Positions 43,431-52,173 of a stretch of DNA of 64,000 nucleotides are shown piece after piece; within the stretch, counting starts at the first letter, position 1, and each line of letters starts with the position of its first letter. The stretch is from Candidatus Gastranaerophilales bacterium. Its GTDB lineage: Bacteria > Cyanobacteriota > Vampirovibrionia > Gastranaerophilales > Gastranaerophilaceae. The translations under genes were made by a program, and so were the position numbers. The DNA lies in the NCBI GenBank assembly GCA_944324915.1, contig CALUYD010000001.1:124001-188000 (forward strand), written 5' to 3'. Below the pieces are notes generated by a model. That model saw only the letters and a list, made by a program, of their open reading frames with translations, had not been told where the DNA came from and did not search any database.

Positions 43431-45206
43431 TTATTCCTTGATATATGACGTTAAAATTCTTGCGGCTTCTTCTGGATTTTCAAGAATTGAGTTTATAATT
43501 TCACTTTTCTTCTTATCAATAGCAGAAGTATATTGAATATCCGGCTGATAAAAATCATCAGTATTTGTATAATTATTTTGCAAAGCTAAATAAGGATCAA
43601 AACTTGGCAAAATATCTTGAGGTTCTTCTTCTTTAGGAATAACTTCTTCTTCCTCGGGTTTTGGAGTTTTAAATATATTTCCAAAATTATGCAATGCAAT
43701 TAAACCTAAAATTAAGATTATAAATACAGGTGAAACATTTTTAAATATAAATGTTAGAATTTCTAAAATAAACTCTTGTTGTTCGCGTTTATCTTTTTCA
43801 ATTTCTTCGGAATTATCAATTCCTGTAAATTTAAGACTTGAAACGTTAACAACATCTCCTCTTGTTATATCCATGCCTGCTGCTGCTATTACAAGATTTT
43901 TAATTTCTTCTTTTTCAGCATCAGTTAATATCTTATTTACTGCAACCGCTACACTCATTCTAACAACAGACCCCGGAGCATATACCACTTGTTTTATTTC
44001 TTTTGTTACAGCATAAGTTGTAGCTGATTTTTCTTTTTCATAGCTTAATTTTTTAACATCGTCCTTATTTTTACCATTTTCGGTGTCATAATAATTTGTT
44101 GTTTTTGCAGGTGTTTCATTTAAAGGTAAATCAGCAACATTTTGAGCAGCGCTTGCCCCTTGAGCTTGGTTTAGCGTAGGATTTTGCTCTTGCTCATTAT
44201 TGATATTATTCATCTGCTCTTGAGCTAATTGTTGAGCTTGAGTTGGATTAGGTGTATCATTTTGAGCTTCTTTTTCTTTTTTGTTAGAAGGCAAATCCTT
44301 TGGATTTGAATAAACTTCTTTTTCGCCTTGGCGAGATAAGATAACCCCGCTGTCTCCGCCATTATTAGGCGTATAGCTTTCTATTGTTGCTCTTGTTTGA
44401 TTAAAATCCATAACACTTGAAACTTGAACTGAAACATTGTCTTTACCCATGATTGTTTCAAGAGTATCTTGGATTTTTTTAGCTGCTTCTTTTTCAAAAT
44501 TTGTTCTATATGTTTGCATATCTGAAGAATTTTTAGAAACATCTTCAGATAAAGCGTTTCCGTATTGGTCAGTCAAAAATACTTTATCATTGGTTAATCT
44601 TGGTACAGAATATGCAACAAGATTTTTAATAGCTAAAATTTGACTTGCTTTTAATTTAAACCCAGGCTCTAAAATAAGCACAACGCTAGCTGATGGGTCT
44701 TCATCATTATCAGAAAATATAGAGCGCTCAGGCTCTGCTAATTGTACTCTCGCTTTTTTAACACCATGGATTTTTTCAATAGAGCGAGTTAATTCCCCTT
44801 GAAAAATTCTTTGCTTTGTTAGTTTATTTTTAAAATCGGTAGAACCTAACTGCAAATCATCTAAAAGCTCAAAACCGCCTGCTGTATCTTTTATAAGGTC
44901 ATTTTCAGCTACAAAAAGTCTTAAATCTTCTTTGTCTTGATTTCTTACTAAAATTGTTGTCCTATCATCAGACAATTTATAGCCATATCCGCTTTTTTTA
45001 AGGCTTTCTGTAATAGCTTTAACGTCTTCTTTTGATAAATCAGAATATAATACAGTCCAATTAGGTTCTGTTGCCTTAAAAATGAAAAATATACCAACAA
45101 CTATCATTGCAACAATTAGCGCTGCAATTGAAAATTTTTGATTTATATCAAGTTTTAGCCATAATTTTTTAATATCATCAATTAATAATTTAAAATGTTC
45201 GTTCAC
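43431..45206 (-). CDS. fliF: Flagellar MS-ring protein FliF (module B copy)
   Basis: 591 aa, starting with GTG at 45206 after GGA. It has an N-terminal helix (about 23-45), the ring domain with VLYSDLSKEDVKAITESLKK, FELLDDLQLG, QGELTRSIEKIHGVKKARVQ and IKNLVAYSVPRLT, and a Gln/Asn-rich insertion (about 280-370). A C-terminal helix (VSPVFIILILGLIALHNFG) precedes the tail KKSEIINSILENPEEAARIL, the FliG-binding region. It is followed by fliG, fliH and fliI in canonical order and is probably the housekeeping MS ring. Confidence 0.94.
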   Translation of the reverse strand: MNEHFKLLIDDIKKLWLKLDINQKFSIAALIVAMIVVGIFFIFKATEPNWTVLYSDLSKEDVKAITESLKKSGYGYKLSDDRTTILVRNQDKEDLRLFVAENDLIKDTAGGFELLDDLQLGSTDFKNKLTKQRIFQGELTRSIEKIHGVKKARVQLAEPERSIFSDNDEDPSASVVLILEPGFKLKASQILAIKNLVAYSVPRLTNDKVFLTDQYGNALSEDVSKNSSDMQTYRTNFEKEAAKKIQDTLETIMGKDNVSVQVSSVMDFNQTRATIESYTPNNGGDSGVILSRQGEKEVYSNPKDLPSNKKEKEAQNDTPNPTQAQQLAQEQMNNINNEQEQNPTLNQAQGASAAQNVADLPLNETPAKTTNYYDTENGKNKDDVKKLSYEKEKSATTYAVTKEIKQVVYAPGSVVRMSVAVAVNKILTDAEKEEIKNLVIAAAGMDITRGDVVNVSSLKFTGIDNSEEIEKDKREQQEFILEILTFIFKNVSPVFIILILGLIALHNFGNIFKTPKPEEEEVIPKEEEPQDILPSFDPYLALQNNYTNTDDFYQPDIQYTSAIDKKKSEIINSILENPEEAARILTSYIKE

Positions 45207-45304
45207 TGATTTTTTCCAATACTAATTTTATCCAAATATAATTACTCCCAATAATATAATATATCATTGATAGCGTTTTTCAACGTTGTAAAGATTTATG
45301 AACA

Positions 45305-45333
45305 AAAAACCCTCCTTAATAAGGAGGGTTTTT
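45305..45333 (-). terminator. Intrinsic terminator of the SLH gene
   Basis: CCCTCCTT, three-base loop, AAGGAGGG, flanked by A5 and T5. On the minus strand the stem is followed by a run of Ts just after the SLH stop. Confidence 0.88.
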
Positions 45334-45348
45334 ATATATTAGAAAAAA

Positions 45349-46557
45349 TTATATTTCTTCTGCTTCTTTAATGATTTTAATTTTTAGCGGTTCAAGTAAT
45401 ACAAAGTTAACTCTTTGACCTTTGTGTATATACATATTTTGACCTTTTACAACATTGTATCTTGTTCTTGTTAAATAAGGGTCATTTCTGATTATTCTCA
45501 TATCTGCATCTCTTTCACCAAGAGCCGCTACGATTTTAATTTCAGGATTTCCTTGATCATCAAGAATATTTGATGTTGTTAGAGCCATATATCCATTTTT
45601 AAAGAATCTGTGAGGTCTTTTTACTTTATGAACTTTACCGTCAATTTGTACACCGATAGGAATAACAACATATTTTTCTCTTGTTACAAAGTTAAACGGA
45701 GTTCTTGCGATAAATGTTTCGCCTTCTTTAACTTCTTTTGCGTTAATACATTTTTGAATTGTTAAAGGCAACACTGTTCCTTTTGGAATTACGGCATATT
45801 CTTCATCGTAATATACGTTATCTAAAACATAGCCGTTTGCTTTTTTAGGTTCTTCATATTTTTTCTTAGGAGCCATTTCTTCTTTTAATTTATCATTTGG
45901 AATAACTTTTACAGCTTCCACCATATTAAATAAGAATTTTGCTAACTCACCACGAACAGCGTGTCTGTTTGGCTCAAGCATTGTTTCATGCCCCGGAAGA
46001 TTATACATAAGTCCTAGCATTTGGCATTGACCGGCTTTAATTAACGCCCAATCAGGAATTTCTGAATAATCGCTATATATTGAAATAAAGTGTCTTGCTT
46101 GTTCAGAATCAATATTTTGAGGGGATAAAGCGTTCAACACAACTGTCAACGCTTCCAATCTTGTAACAGGGTCATTTGGATGGAATGATCCGTCTGAATA
46201 TCCCTTAACAAGTCCATAATATGAAGCTACTTGGATATTTCTATCTGCCCAATGTCCTTTTGTATCTGTATAATTAAAAACTTGAGGAATATTTTTTTCA
46301 TATATACCAAGAGCTTTAATTGCCATAGTAGCAAATTCACCTCTTGTTACTTTTTGATCAGGTCTGAATAAACCATCCGGATAACCAACAACAACTTGTT
46401 TATCTGTTAAAAAAGTAACCGCTTCATAAGCCCAATGGTTAGAAGGTAAGTCAGGATAACTATCAGGACCTTGCTCTAAAACGTAATCTGCCATAGCCGG
46501 TGCAGCAAATAAAGCTAATGCAATAATGGCGATAACATTCAAAAATAATTTTTTCAT
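45349..46557 (-). CDS. SLH-domain cell-surface protein
   Basis: 402 aa. It has a signal peptide (about 1-23, ending PAMA). Residues about 30-225 hold three S-layer homology units: LPSNHWAYEAVTFLTDKQVV with GYPDGLFRPDQKVTRGEFA; HWADRNIQVASYYGLVKGYS with DGSFHPNDPVTRLEAL; and a more diverged third unit. A Lys/Pro-rich linker precedes a beta-rich C-terminal domain. It probably links the outer envelope to the wall. The promoter has a 20-bp palindrome in its spacer, and GGAG precedes the ATG. Confidence 0.88.
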   Translation of the reverse strand: MKKLFLNVIAIIALALFAAPAMADYVLEQGPDSYPDLPSNHWAYEAVTFLTDKQVVVGYPDGLFRPDQKVTRGEFATMAIKALGIYEKNIPQVFNYTDTKGHWADRNIQVASYYGLVKGYSDGSFHPNDPVTRLEALTVVLNALSPQNIDSEQARHFISIYSDYSEIPDWALIKAGQCQMLGLMYNLPGHETMLEPNRHAVRGELAKFLFNMVEAVKVIPNDKLKEEMAPKKKYEEPKKANGYVLDNVYYDEEYAVIPKGTVLPLTIQKCINAKEVKEGETFIARTPFNFVTREKYVVIPIGVQIDGKVHKVKRPHRFFKNGYMALTTSNILDDQGNPEIKIVAALGERDADMRIIRNDPYLTRTRYNVVKGQNMYIHKGQRVNFVLLEPLKIKIIKEAEEI

Positions 46558-46585
46558 TTATACTTGCTCCATTCTTAATAAGATA

Positions 46586-46614
46586 ATTTTACATGCTAAT
46601 GCATTAGCATGCAA
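46586..46614 (-). promoter_or_regulatory. SLH gene promoter with 20-bp palindromic operator in its spacer
   Basis: Minus strand: TTGCAT (46614-46609), 17-bp spacer, TAAAAT (46591-46586). The perfect palindrome CATGCTAATGCATTAGCATG at 46592-46611 fills the spacer and enters the -35. The leader is about 22 nt. A regulator bound here would block RNA polymerase. The site is also upstream of the divergent DXS-like gene. Confidence 0.65.
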
Positions 46615-46663
46615 TATTTTATTAATATTTTCATCTATACAACGCACAAAAATAAAAAAATTT

Positions 46664-46692
46664 TTGCTTAGTTTTTTTGAAAATGATAAAAT
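46664..46692 (+). promoter_or_regulatory. Promoter of the DXS-like gene
   Basis: TTGCTT, 17-bp spacer, TAAAAT with extended TG (TGaTAAAAT). The predicted start near 46699 leaves a leader of about 29 nt with AAGAAGGA. Confidence 0.6.
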
Positions 46693-46727
46693 CTAGTAAA
46701 AGAAAATTAAACCAAGAAGGAATTAGT

Positions 46728-48473
46728 ATGATTTTAGATAAAATTAACTCACCAATTGACTTAAAAAAGTTAAACATAGAAGAATTGAATTTACTAAGCG
46801 ATGAAATGAGAGAATTAATAGTTAAAAAAGTTGACTTCACAGGCGGACATCTGGCGCCTAATTTAGGCATATTAGAAGCAACAATAGCTATGCATTATGT
46901 TTTTAATTCTCCAAAAGATAAATTTATCTTTGATGTTTCACATCAATGTTATCCGCACAAAATCCTAACAGGAAGAAAAGAAGGCTTTTTAAAAACTGAA
47001 GATTATCTTAAATATACAGGATACACTGCCCCTGAAGAATCTGAACATGATTTATTCAAAGTAGGACATACATCAACTTCAATTTCATTAGCATGCGGAG
47101 TTGCAAAAGCAAGAGATTTAAAAAATGAAAATTATAATGTTATAGCTCTTATAGGTGATGGTTCTTTATCAGGCGGTGAGGCTCTGGAGGGGCTTAATTT
47201 CGGAGCTAAATTAAACAGTAATTTTATTATTATTTTAAATGATAATCAAATGTCCATAGCGCAAAACTATGGCGGTTTATATGACAATTTAAAACTTTTA
47301 AGAGATACAAAAGGTAAAGCTGAAAATAATTTCTTTAAAGCTCTGGGATACGATTATTGCTTTATTGAAAACGGTAATAATATCAAAGAAACCATTGAAA
47401 AATTAGAACAAATAAAAGACATTAATCATCCTATTGTTGTTCATTTATGTACAGAAAAAGGACATGGATTAATCCAAGCAACTCAAAACAAGGAAAAATT
47501 CCATTGGATTATGCCTAATACACTGAATAATCAAGAACCTTTAGCTCTTAAAGAAGATTATAGTTCAATTACGGTTGATTATTTATTAAAAAAAGCAAAA
47601 CAAGATCCAACTTTAGCAGTAATAAATGCAGCTACCCCGGGGGTTTTCGGTTTCAACTCTCAAGTAAGAGAAAAATTAGCAAATCAATATATTGATGTTG
47701 CAATAGCAGAAGAACATGCAACAGCTATGGCTTCAGCCATGGCAAAAAATGGTGCAAAACCTGTATTTTGCGTTATGAGCTCATTTATTCAAAGAGCTTA
47801 TGATCAACTATCTCAAGATTTATGCTTAAATTCAAATCCTGCAACAATTCTTGTATATTGGGGAGCAATAACATCAGCTGATGCTACGCATTTAACAACG
47901 TTTGATATTCCATTAATGTCAAATATACCAAATTTAGTATATTTAGCACCGACAAACAAAGAGGAATATCTAAGAATGCTTGATTGGGCAGTTGAGCAAA
48001 AAGAATATTCAACCGCAATTCGTGTTCCAAGTGTTGAATTAAAATCCACAGGAGTTGAAGATACAACAGATTATTCAATTTTAAATAAATATAAAGTAAC
48101 TAAAGAAGGCGAAAAAGTAGCTATCTTAGGCTTGGGTAATTTCTATTATTTAGCTTTAGAATTAGGAGATTACCTAAAAGAAAAATTAAATATTGATGCA
48201 ACAATAATCAATCCAAGATTTATCACAGGAGTTGACAATGAATTAATGGAAAACTTAAAGAAAAACCATGATATTGTTGTAACGCTGGAAGATGGCGAAT
48301 TAGACGGTGGTTTTGGAGAAAAAATTGCAAGATATTTTGGCTCATCAAATATGAAAGTTCTAAATTATGGCTCATTTAAAGAATTCAGCGACAGAGAACC
48401 GATTGATAAGCTATATACAAAATATCGCCTAACAAAAGAATTAATAACAGAAGATATAGAAAAATTATTATAA
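46728..48473 (+). CDS. 1-deoxy-D-xylulose-5-phosphate synthase-like thiamine-PP enzyme
   Basis: 581 aa from the ATG at 46728, which follows AAGAAGGA. DXS-type motifs are present: FTGGHLAPNLGILEATIAMH, DVSHQCYPHKILTGR, GHTSTSIS, the TPP motif IGDGSLSGGEALEGLN, then IAEEHATAMASAMA and QRAYDQLSQDLCL. It is about 40 residues shorter than E. coli Dxs. The DRAGxVGxDGxTH segment reads VYWGAITSADATH, so the phosphate-binding Arg (R420 in E. coli, from memory) is replaced by Trp. It may still make DXP for isoprenoids, or be a divergent enzyme for another acceptor. Confidence 0.8.
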   Translation: MILDKINSPIDLKKLNIEELNLLSDEMRELIVKKVDFTGGHLAPNLGILEATIAMHYVFNSPKDKFIFDVSHQCYPHKILTGRKEGFLKTEDYLKYTGYTAPEESEHDLFKVGHTSTSISLACGVAKARDLKNENYNVIALIGDGSLSGGEALEGLNFGAKLNSNFIIILNDNQMSIAQNYGGLYDNLKLLRDTKGKAENNFFKALGYDYCFIENGNNIKETIEKLEQIKDINHPIVVHLCTEKGHGLIQATQNKEKFHWIMPNTLNNQEPLALKEDYSSITVDYLLKKAKQDPTLAVINAATPGVFGFNSQVREKLANQYIDVAIAEEHATAMASAMAKNGAKPVFCVMSSFIQRAYDQLSQDLCLNSNPATILVYWGAITSADATHLTTFDIPLMSNIPNLVYLAPTNKEEYLRMLDWAVEQKEYSTAIRVPSVELKSTGVEDTTDYSILNKYKVTKEGEKVAILGLGNFYYLALELGDYLKEKLNIDATIINPRFITGVDNELMENLKKNHDIVVTLEDGELDGGFGEKIARYFGSSNMKVLNYGSFKEFSDREPIDKLYTKYRLTKELITEDIEKLL

Positions 48474-48486
48474 AAGTAGCAAAATA

Positions 48487-48506
48487 TTTTTTTCACGAGT
48501 TTTAAA
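48487..48506 (+). repeat. Shared 20-mer, copy 1
   Basis: TTTTTTTCACGAGTTTTAAA lies between the DXS-like stop and the next gene's promoter. The same 20 bases occur on the minus strand at 55924-55943, also upstream of a gene of unknown function and in the same orientation relative to it. Confidence 0.6.
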
Positions 48507-48520
48507 AGACCAAGAAAGTA

Positions 48521-48549
48521 TTGTTTTTTAAATAAAAAAATGATATTAT
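48521..48549 (+). promoter_or_regulatory. Promoter of the 112-aa gene
   Basis: TTGTTT, 17-bp spacer, TATTAT with extended TG (TGaTATTAT). A GAGGG-type Shine-Dalgarno lies before the ATG at 48576. Confidence 0.6.
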
Positions 48550-48575
48550 CAAGTAAATTTAAACGAGGGTAAAAT

Positions 48576-48914
48576 ATGGTTGATAACAGAGGCATATCAC
48601 CAATAATCGCTTCAAATTTCAGCGCTGATAATGCATCAGCTAATAAAATGTCTGAAGAAAAATATGGTCAAGGTGGCGAATATTTTGCTCAAGAATTGGA
48701 AGAAGAAGAAAATAAATTCAACCAACAACACTATCAAGATAGATCAGCCCAACTAAGAGCCTCACTAAACGGACTTGCTATGGCAAATGCAGGTTCAATT
48801 ATGCTTATGAAAATGCTTAAAGAAAAAGAAGAGCAAGAAAAAAAGAAAAAATTTAAGCAAACTCAAGAACAAAAACAAGAAGAAAAAGAAGAAGAAAGCA
48901 ATATCGAGGATTAA
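48576..48914 (+). CDS. Small charged protein of unknown function
   Basis: 112 aa. No signal peptide. The N-terminus (MVDNRGISPIIASNFSADNA) is polar, a short hydrophobic helix (LNGLAMANAGSIMLMKML) lies at about 66-84, and the C-terminus is a charged coiled coil (KEKEEQEKKKKFKQTQEQKQ). It looks lineage-specific; no family recognised. The Shine-Dalgarno and promoter are good. It ends in a 4-bp stop overlap with the convergent gene. Confidence 0.6.
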   Translation: MVDNRGISPIIASNFSADNASANKMSEEKYGQGGEYFAQELEEEENKFNQQHYQDRSAQLRASLNGLAMANAGSIMLMKMLKEKEEQEKKKKFKQTQEQKQEEKEEESNIED

Positions 48915-49423
48915 TCGTAAATTATTTTAACGCCTGTTGAGTTTGATAATCCGCCTGTTCTATCTATATATTCGCCATTTGAATAATATGCACCGTTTGA
49001 AGTCGGAGTTGAAAATATATTTGTTGTGCAATTAGGAGCTAACTTTTTATTTAAATCATCCCAATTACTATAACCCATTTGTTGATAAACATTTTGATTA
49101 ATCGGAGTTGAATAACCCGTTAAAGTACCGTTATTATTCCTGTTAAAATTCCAGCTTAAAATATTATTTTTAAGCCTGTTTATATTTCTCCACCTGTTAA
49201 TTTGTTGTATTCTTTTTGCATTATTGTAATAAGGTCTTTTATATCGATAAGAATTATAATAAGACCCATAAGGATTATAATAAGTTGTGCCATAAGGATT
49301 ATAAACAGGTCTTTGATATATGCGATTATTAAATGTTGAGGGTTGTTGAAGATAAATTTTTTCAACTGCAAAAGCCTCAAAACATAATAAAAATAAACCC
49401 AAAATAATTAAACTTCTTTTCAT
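48911..49423 (-). CDS. Secreted Tyr/Asn-rich protein of unknown function
   Basis: 170 aa from the ATG at 49423, chosen because it directly precedes a clean signal peptide (MKRSLIILGLFLLCFEAFA); further upstream ATGs would bury it. The mature part is rich in Tyr, Asn, Pro and Arg (PVYNPYGTTYYNPYGSYYNS). TATATT ends six bases before this ATG and there is no Shine-Dalgarno. It may be a surface or outer-membrane-associated protein. Confidence 0.6.
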   Translation of the reverse strand: MKRSLIILGLFLLCFEAFAVEKIYLQQPSTFNNRIYQRPVYNPYGTTYYNPYGSYYNSYRYKRPYYNNAKRIQQINRWRNINRLKNNILSWNFNRNNNGTLTGYSTPINQNVYQQMGYSNWDDLNKKLAPNCTTNIFSTPTSNGAYYSNGEYIDRTGGLSNSTGVKIIYD

Positions 49424-49538
49424 ATTCAAAATATAATTTGCTTTTTTGTTGAATACATTGGACATTTTGGTTATAGAAAAAAGCATAATATTTTTTGTAA
49501 AGTTATGTAACAAAATCAGTGTTTTTCCTGTTAAAAAC

Positions 49539-49566
49539 TAAAGTTTTCAGCGAATTTTGCCGATAA
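49539..49566 (+). promoter_or_regulatory. Sigma28 (FliA)-type flagellar promoter
   Basis: TAAAGTTT, 12-bp spacer, GCCGATAA. Both halves match the enterobacterial FliA consensus exactly (TAAAGTTT-N11-GCCGATAA); the spacer is one base longer. It lies 36 bp before the next ATG, which has AAGGAG. Confidence 0.85.
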
Positions 49567-49602
49567 CGAAAGTGTTAAACAATAAAGTTAAGGAGAATAA
49601 CC

Positions 49603-50514
49603 ATGGGGCTTTCAGCAACCCAAGCCAGATTTTTAGGACTAACCAAAAGAAGGGGTGATATTGAATATGAAGTTCAACAAATCAACCTTGAAAGGCTTAA
49701 ATTGTCTGAAAAAAATGCTCAAGCGTCTGAGAAATATCAAGACGCTATGAACAATAGAAAACTTATTTTCTCCTTCAACAATGGTCAAGGAGTACAAGAT
49801 GTTGATATTTCATATAATAACTATAAAAACTATATGAACCAACAACTTGAGGGACTTACAACTTCACAAGACAAATATTATCTTGTTTCTTCTTCAGGCA
49901 ACAAACTTGTTGTAGCTTCAGAAGCTGAAAGAGATGATATGATTAAAAAGAATACAACAAGAATTCCCCTTAATGATATTAATGAAGCTAAAACCAAATA
50001 TAATGAAGCCTTAGCTCAAGGAACAGAGGGCGAATTAGACGCTTATACTTTATCGTTAGCTAAAATCGATTTAACAGTTTATGAAAGCGAAATCGATACC
50101 GATGAAAACGGCAACGAAGTAGAATATTATGTTAAAAGAGAATTTCATGAAGATGATTTCATAATAGTTGAAGACTTAGACAATACTGAAAACTTCCAAA
50201 ATGCAATTAAAGAAGGTGTTTATTACTTTGCTAAATATGTTGAAAACGAATCAACAAATGAAATGGAATTAAAAACCCTAGAATGGTCAACACTTGGAGG
50301 CGGTGCAATTTCTGAAATACTCGATACATCAGATGATGCCGCTGCTCAAGCAGAATATGAAGCAGTACAAGACGAAGTTCAAACAATGGATAAAAAACTT
50401 GAAATGAGAATAAATGAACTTGAAACAGAAAGAGAAGCAATCCAAACAGAAATGGATTCAGTTAAAAAAATCATTGAAGATAATATTGAAGGAAGTTTTA
50501 CAGCATTAAGCTAA
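49603..50514 (+). CDS. Coiled-coil protein of unknown function under a flagellar-type promoter
   Basis: 303 aa. The N-terminus is MGLSATQARFLGLT followed by a helix (EVQQINLERLKLSEKNAQAS). The centre is beta-rich and acidic, and the C-terminus is a helical coiled coil (KKLEMRINELETEREAIQTE). Helical ends with a variable centre resemble flagellar rod, hook and filament-type secreted proteins, but no family can be assigned. No Sec signal peptide is present. The sigma28-type promoter suggests late flagellar expression, perhaps as a substrate of the export gate. A hairpin terminator follows. Confidence 0.7.
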   Translation: MGLSATQARFLGLTKRRGDIEYEVQQINLERLKLSEKNAQASEKYQDAMNNRKLIFSFNNGQGVQDVDISYNNYKNYMNQQLEGLTTSQDKYYLVSSSGNKLVVASEAERDDMIKKNTTRIPLNDINEAKTKYNEALAQGTEGELDAYTLSLAKIDLTVYESEIDTDENGNEVEYYVKREFHEDDFIIVEDLDNTENFQNAIKEGVYYFAKYVENESTNEMELKTLEWSTLGGGAISEILDTSDDAAAQAEYEAVQDEVQTMDKKLEMRINELETEREAIQTEMDSVKKIIEDNIEGSFTALS

Positions 50515-50543
50515 AATAACTAGGTCATATATAAACACAGGAA

Positions 50544-50572
50544 AAAAATGAGCCCTCTTGAGGCTCATTTTT
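50544..50572. terminator. Bidirectional intrinsic terminator
   Basis: AAAAATGAGCC, seven-base loop, GGCTCATTTTT, between convergent genes ending at 50514 and 50579. Confidence 0.87.
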
Positions 50573-50578
50573 CAATAG

Positions 50579-50959
50579 TTAAACATATAATTCTTGTTTT
50601 CCCCAAGCCTTATTTTCAATACCTTGAAGATCAAGATGATAGCCTAACTCACTTCCGCTAATATCGCTATTTTCTAATTCTCTAGACTCATTTTGTGGAC
50701 GTGTAAAATAATTTTTTTCTGAAGTCTTGTTAATTCCTGTTGCTTTAACGCCCTCAAAAGGATTAATTTCAGCTATCCTTTGAGCCTGTTCCATATCTTG
50801 AGTTGTAGGAATAAATAAAGAAGGTGCTTGCGTATTTATATAAGCATTTTCTTTATACTCATAACTTTGCGGTCTTTCTTTTGGTGTTGTTAAAGTGCCA
50901 AAACCGCTTTGTTGATAACTTTGATATGGATATTTTTGTTCGTGAATTCCTGAAATCAT
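50579..50959 (-). CDS. Small protein of unknown function
   Basis: 126 aa, polar, rich in Gln, Tyr, Ser and Pro (EQKYPYQSYQQSGFGTLT; NPFEGVKATGINKT), no signal peptide and probably disordered. AGGATT precedes the ATG. It is convergent with the sigma28-controlled gene. No family recognised. Confidence 0.5.
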   Translation of the reverse strand: MISGIHEQKYPYQSYQQSGFGTLTTPKERPQSYEYKENAYINTQAPSLFIPTTQDMEQAQRIAEINPFEGVKATGINKTSEKNYFTRPQNESRELENSDISGSELGYHLDLQGIENKAWGKQELYV

Positions 50960-51100
50960 ATTAATCCTAATACTAATCTATATATTTAAAAAGTATTTTT
51001 CTGTTCTGGAATTGCCAATATTTATCCTATATTTACAAATCTTAATAAATAACTTTTCAATAGTGAATATTTTAATGATATTATTAATTCAAGAGGTTTT

Positions 51101-51676
51101 ATGAAAATAAAAAATGCAAAATTTTTAATAAGTTCCCCCAATCTTAAATTATGTCCTAATTTAAATTTAGCCGAATTTGCGCTTTTAGGGCGCTCAAACG
51201 TTGGTAAATCAACATTTATAAATACTTTGGTAAACCAATCAAAACTTGCTAAAACCTCAAACACCCCAGGGAAAACAAGACTAATCAACCTTTTTGAAGT
51301 TCAAACAGATAAAAAACCTTTTATTTTAGCGGATTTACCGGGGTATGGCTATGCTAAAGTTTCTAAAAAAGAGCAAGAAACTTGGCAAAAAAATCTTGAA
51401 GAATATCTTCTGAAACGCCCTTTGACTTCAACAATTCAATTTATTGACGCTCGACACGATATTCAAAAAAACGATATTTTAATGCAGGAATGGCTGAAAT
51501 TCAACAATATTCCTTGCTTCAACATTCTAACAAAATGTGATTACATTTCAAGAAATGAATTAAATAAAAAACTTGCTCAAATTGAAAAACAATTCCAAAA
51601 TAAAGCTCTTGCTTTTTCATCAAAAGATAAAATGTATATAGATGGCGTTTTAGCTTACATTTCAAGCCTAATTTAA
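51101..51676 (+). CDS. engB: Ribosome biogenesis GTPase EngB (YsxC/YihA)
   Basis: 191 aa. G1 GRSNVGKS (30-37), then TSNTPGKTRLINLFEV (G2 region), G3 DLPGYGYAKV and G4 TKCD. The length is normal. It acts in 50S assembly. AGAGG precedes the ATG. It ends in a 4-bp stop overlap with the convergent secreted-protein gene. Confidence 0.95.
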   Translation: MKIKNAKFLISSPNLKLCPNLNLAEFALLGRSNVGKSTFINTLVNQSKLAKTSNTPGKTRLINLFEVQTDKKPFILADLPGYGYAKVSKKEQETWQKNLEEYLLKRPLTSTIQFIDARHDIQKNDILMQEWLKFNNIPCFNILTKCDYISRNELNKKLAQIEKQFQNKALAFSSKDKMYIDGVLAYISSLI

Positions 51677-52167
51677 TAAGGGGTTTTGCCTGAAATTTTT
51701 ACACCTTCTACAACGTATTTTGCTTCGTCTTTTTTAATCAAAGTATTGTTTTCATCATATTTTTCGACAATAAATTTATCCGTACCTGAAAAATTATTCC
51801 CTAAAAGCATAAATTGAACTATTTCACGATAAATTATTTTAGTAGAATCCTTATTTTCGACTACTTTTTCTCTTTCAAACTTTAGCGTTCTATTGTCTTT
51901 TGATTTATCTTTTACCGTTATTTCAGACCTTGCACCACTTTCAAGATTTTGAAGAATTAAAATATTATCATGACCTGATAATGTCCAGATATCTCTGCTT
52001 TGATAATTAAAAAGGGTAGGGTTATTAGAGCTGTCTAATTTTGAAATAACGCCCCATGAACCAAAAAACCCTTGCGGGATATATTCTTCGCTAACTCCGC
52101 CTTTTAACAATTGAGCATGAGCGCAAAGAAAAACAAAAGACAAAACAACTAAAAGAATTTTTCTCAT
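51673..52167 (-). CDS. Secreted protein of unknown function
   Basis: 164 aa with a signal peptide (MRKILLVVLSFVFLCAHA). The mature part is beta-rich (GFFGSWGVISKLDSSNNP; SGHDNILILQNLESGARS), possibly a lipocalin-like or small barrel domain. No family recognised. Its ATG is preceded by a -10 hexamer at exactly leaderless spacing. Confidence 0.65.
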   Translation of the reverse strand: MRKILLVVLSFVFLCAHAQLLKGGVSEEYIPQGFFGSWGVISKLDSSNNPTLFNYQSRDIWTLSGHDNILILQNLESGARSEITVKDKSKDNRTLKFEREKVVENKDSTKIIYREIVQFMLLGNNFSGTDKFIVEKYDENNTLIKKDEAKYVVEGVKISGKTPY

Positions 52168-52173
52168 AAACTA

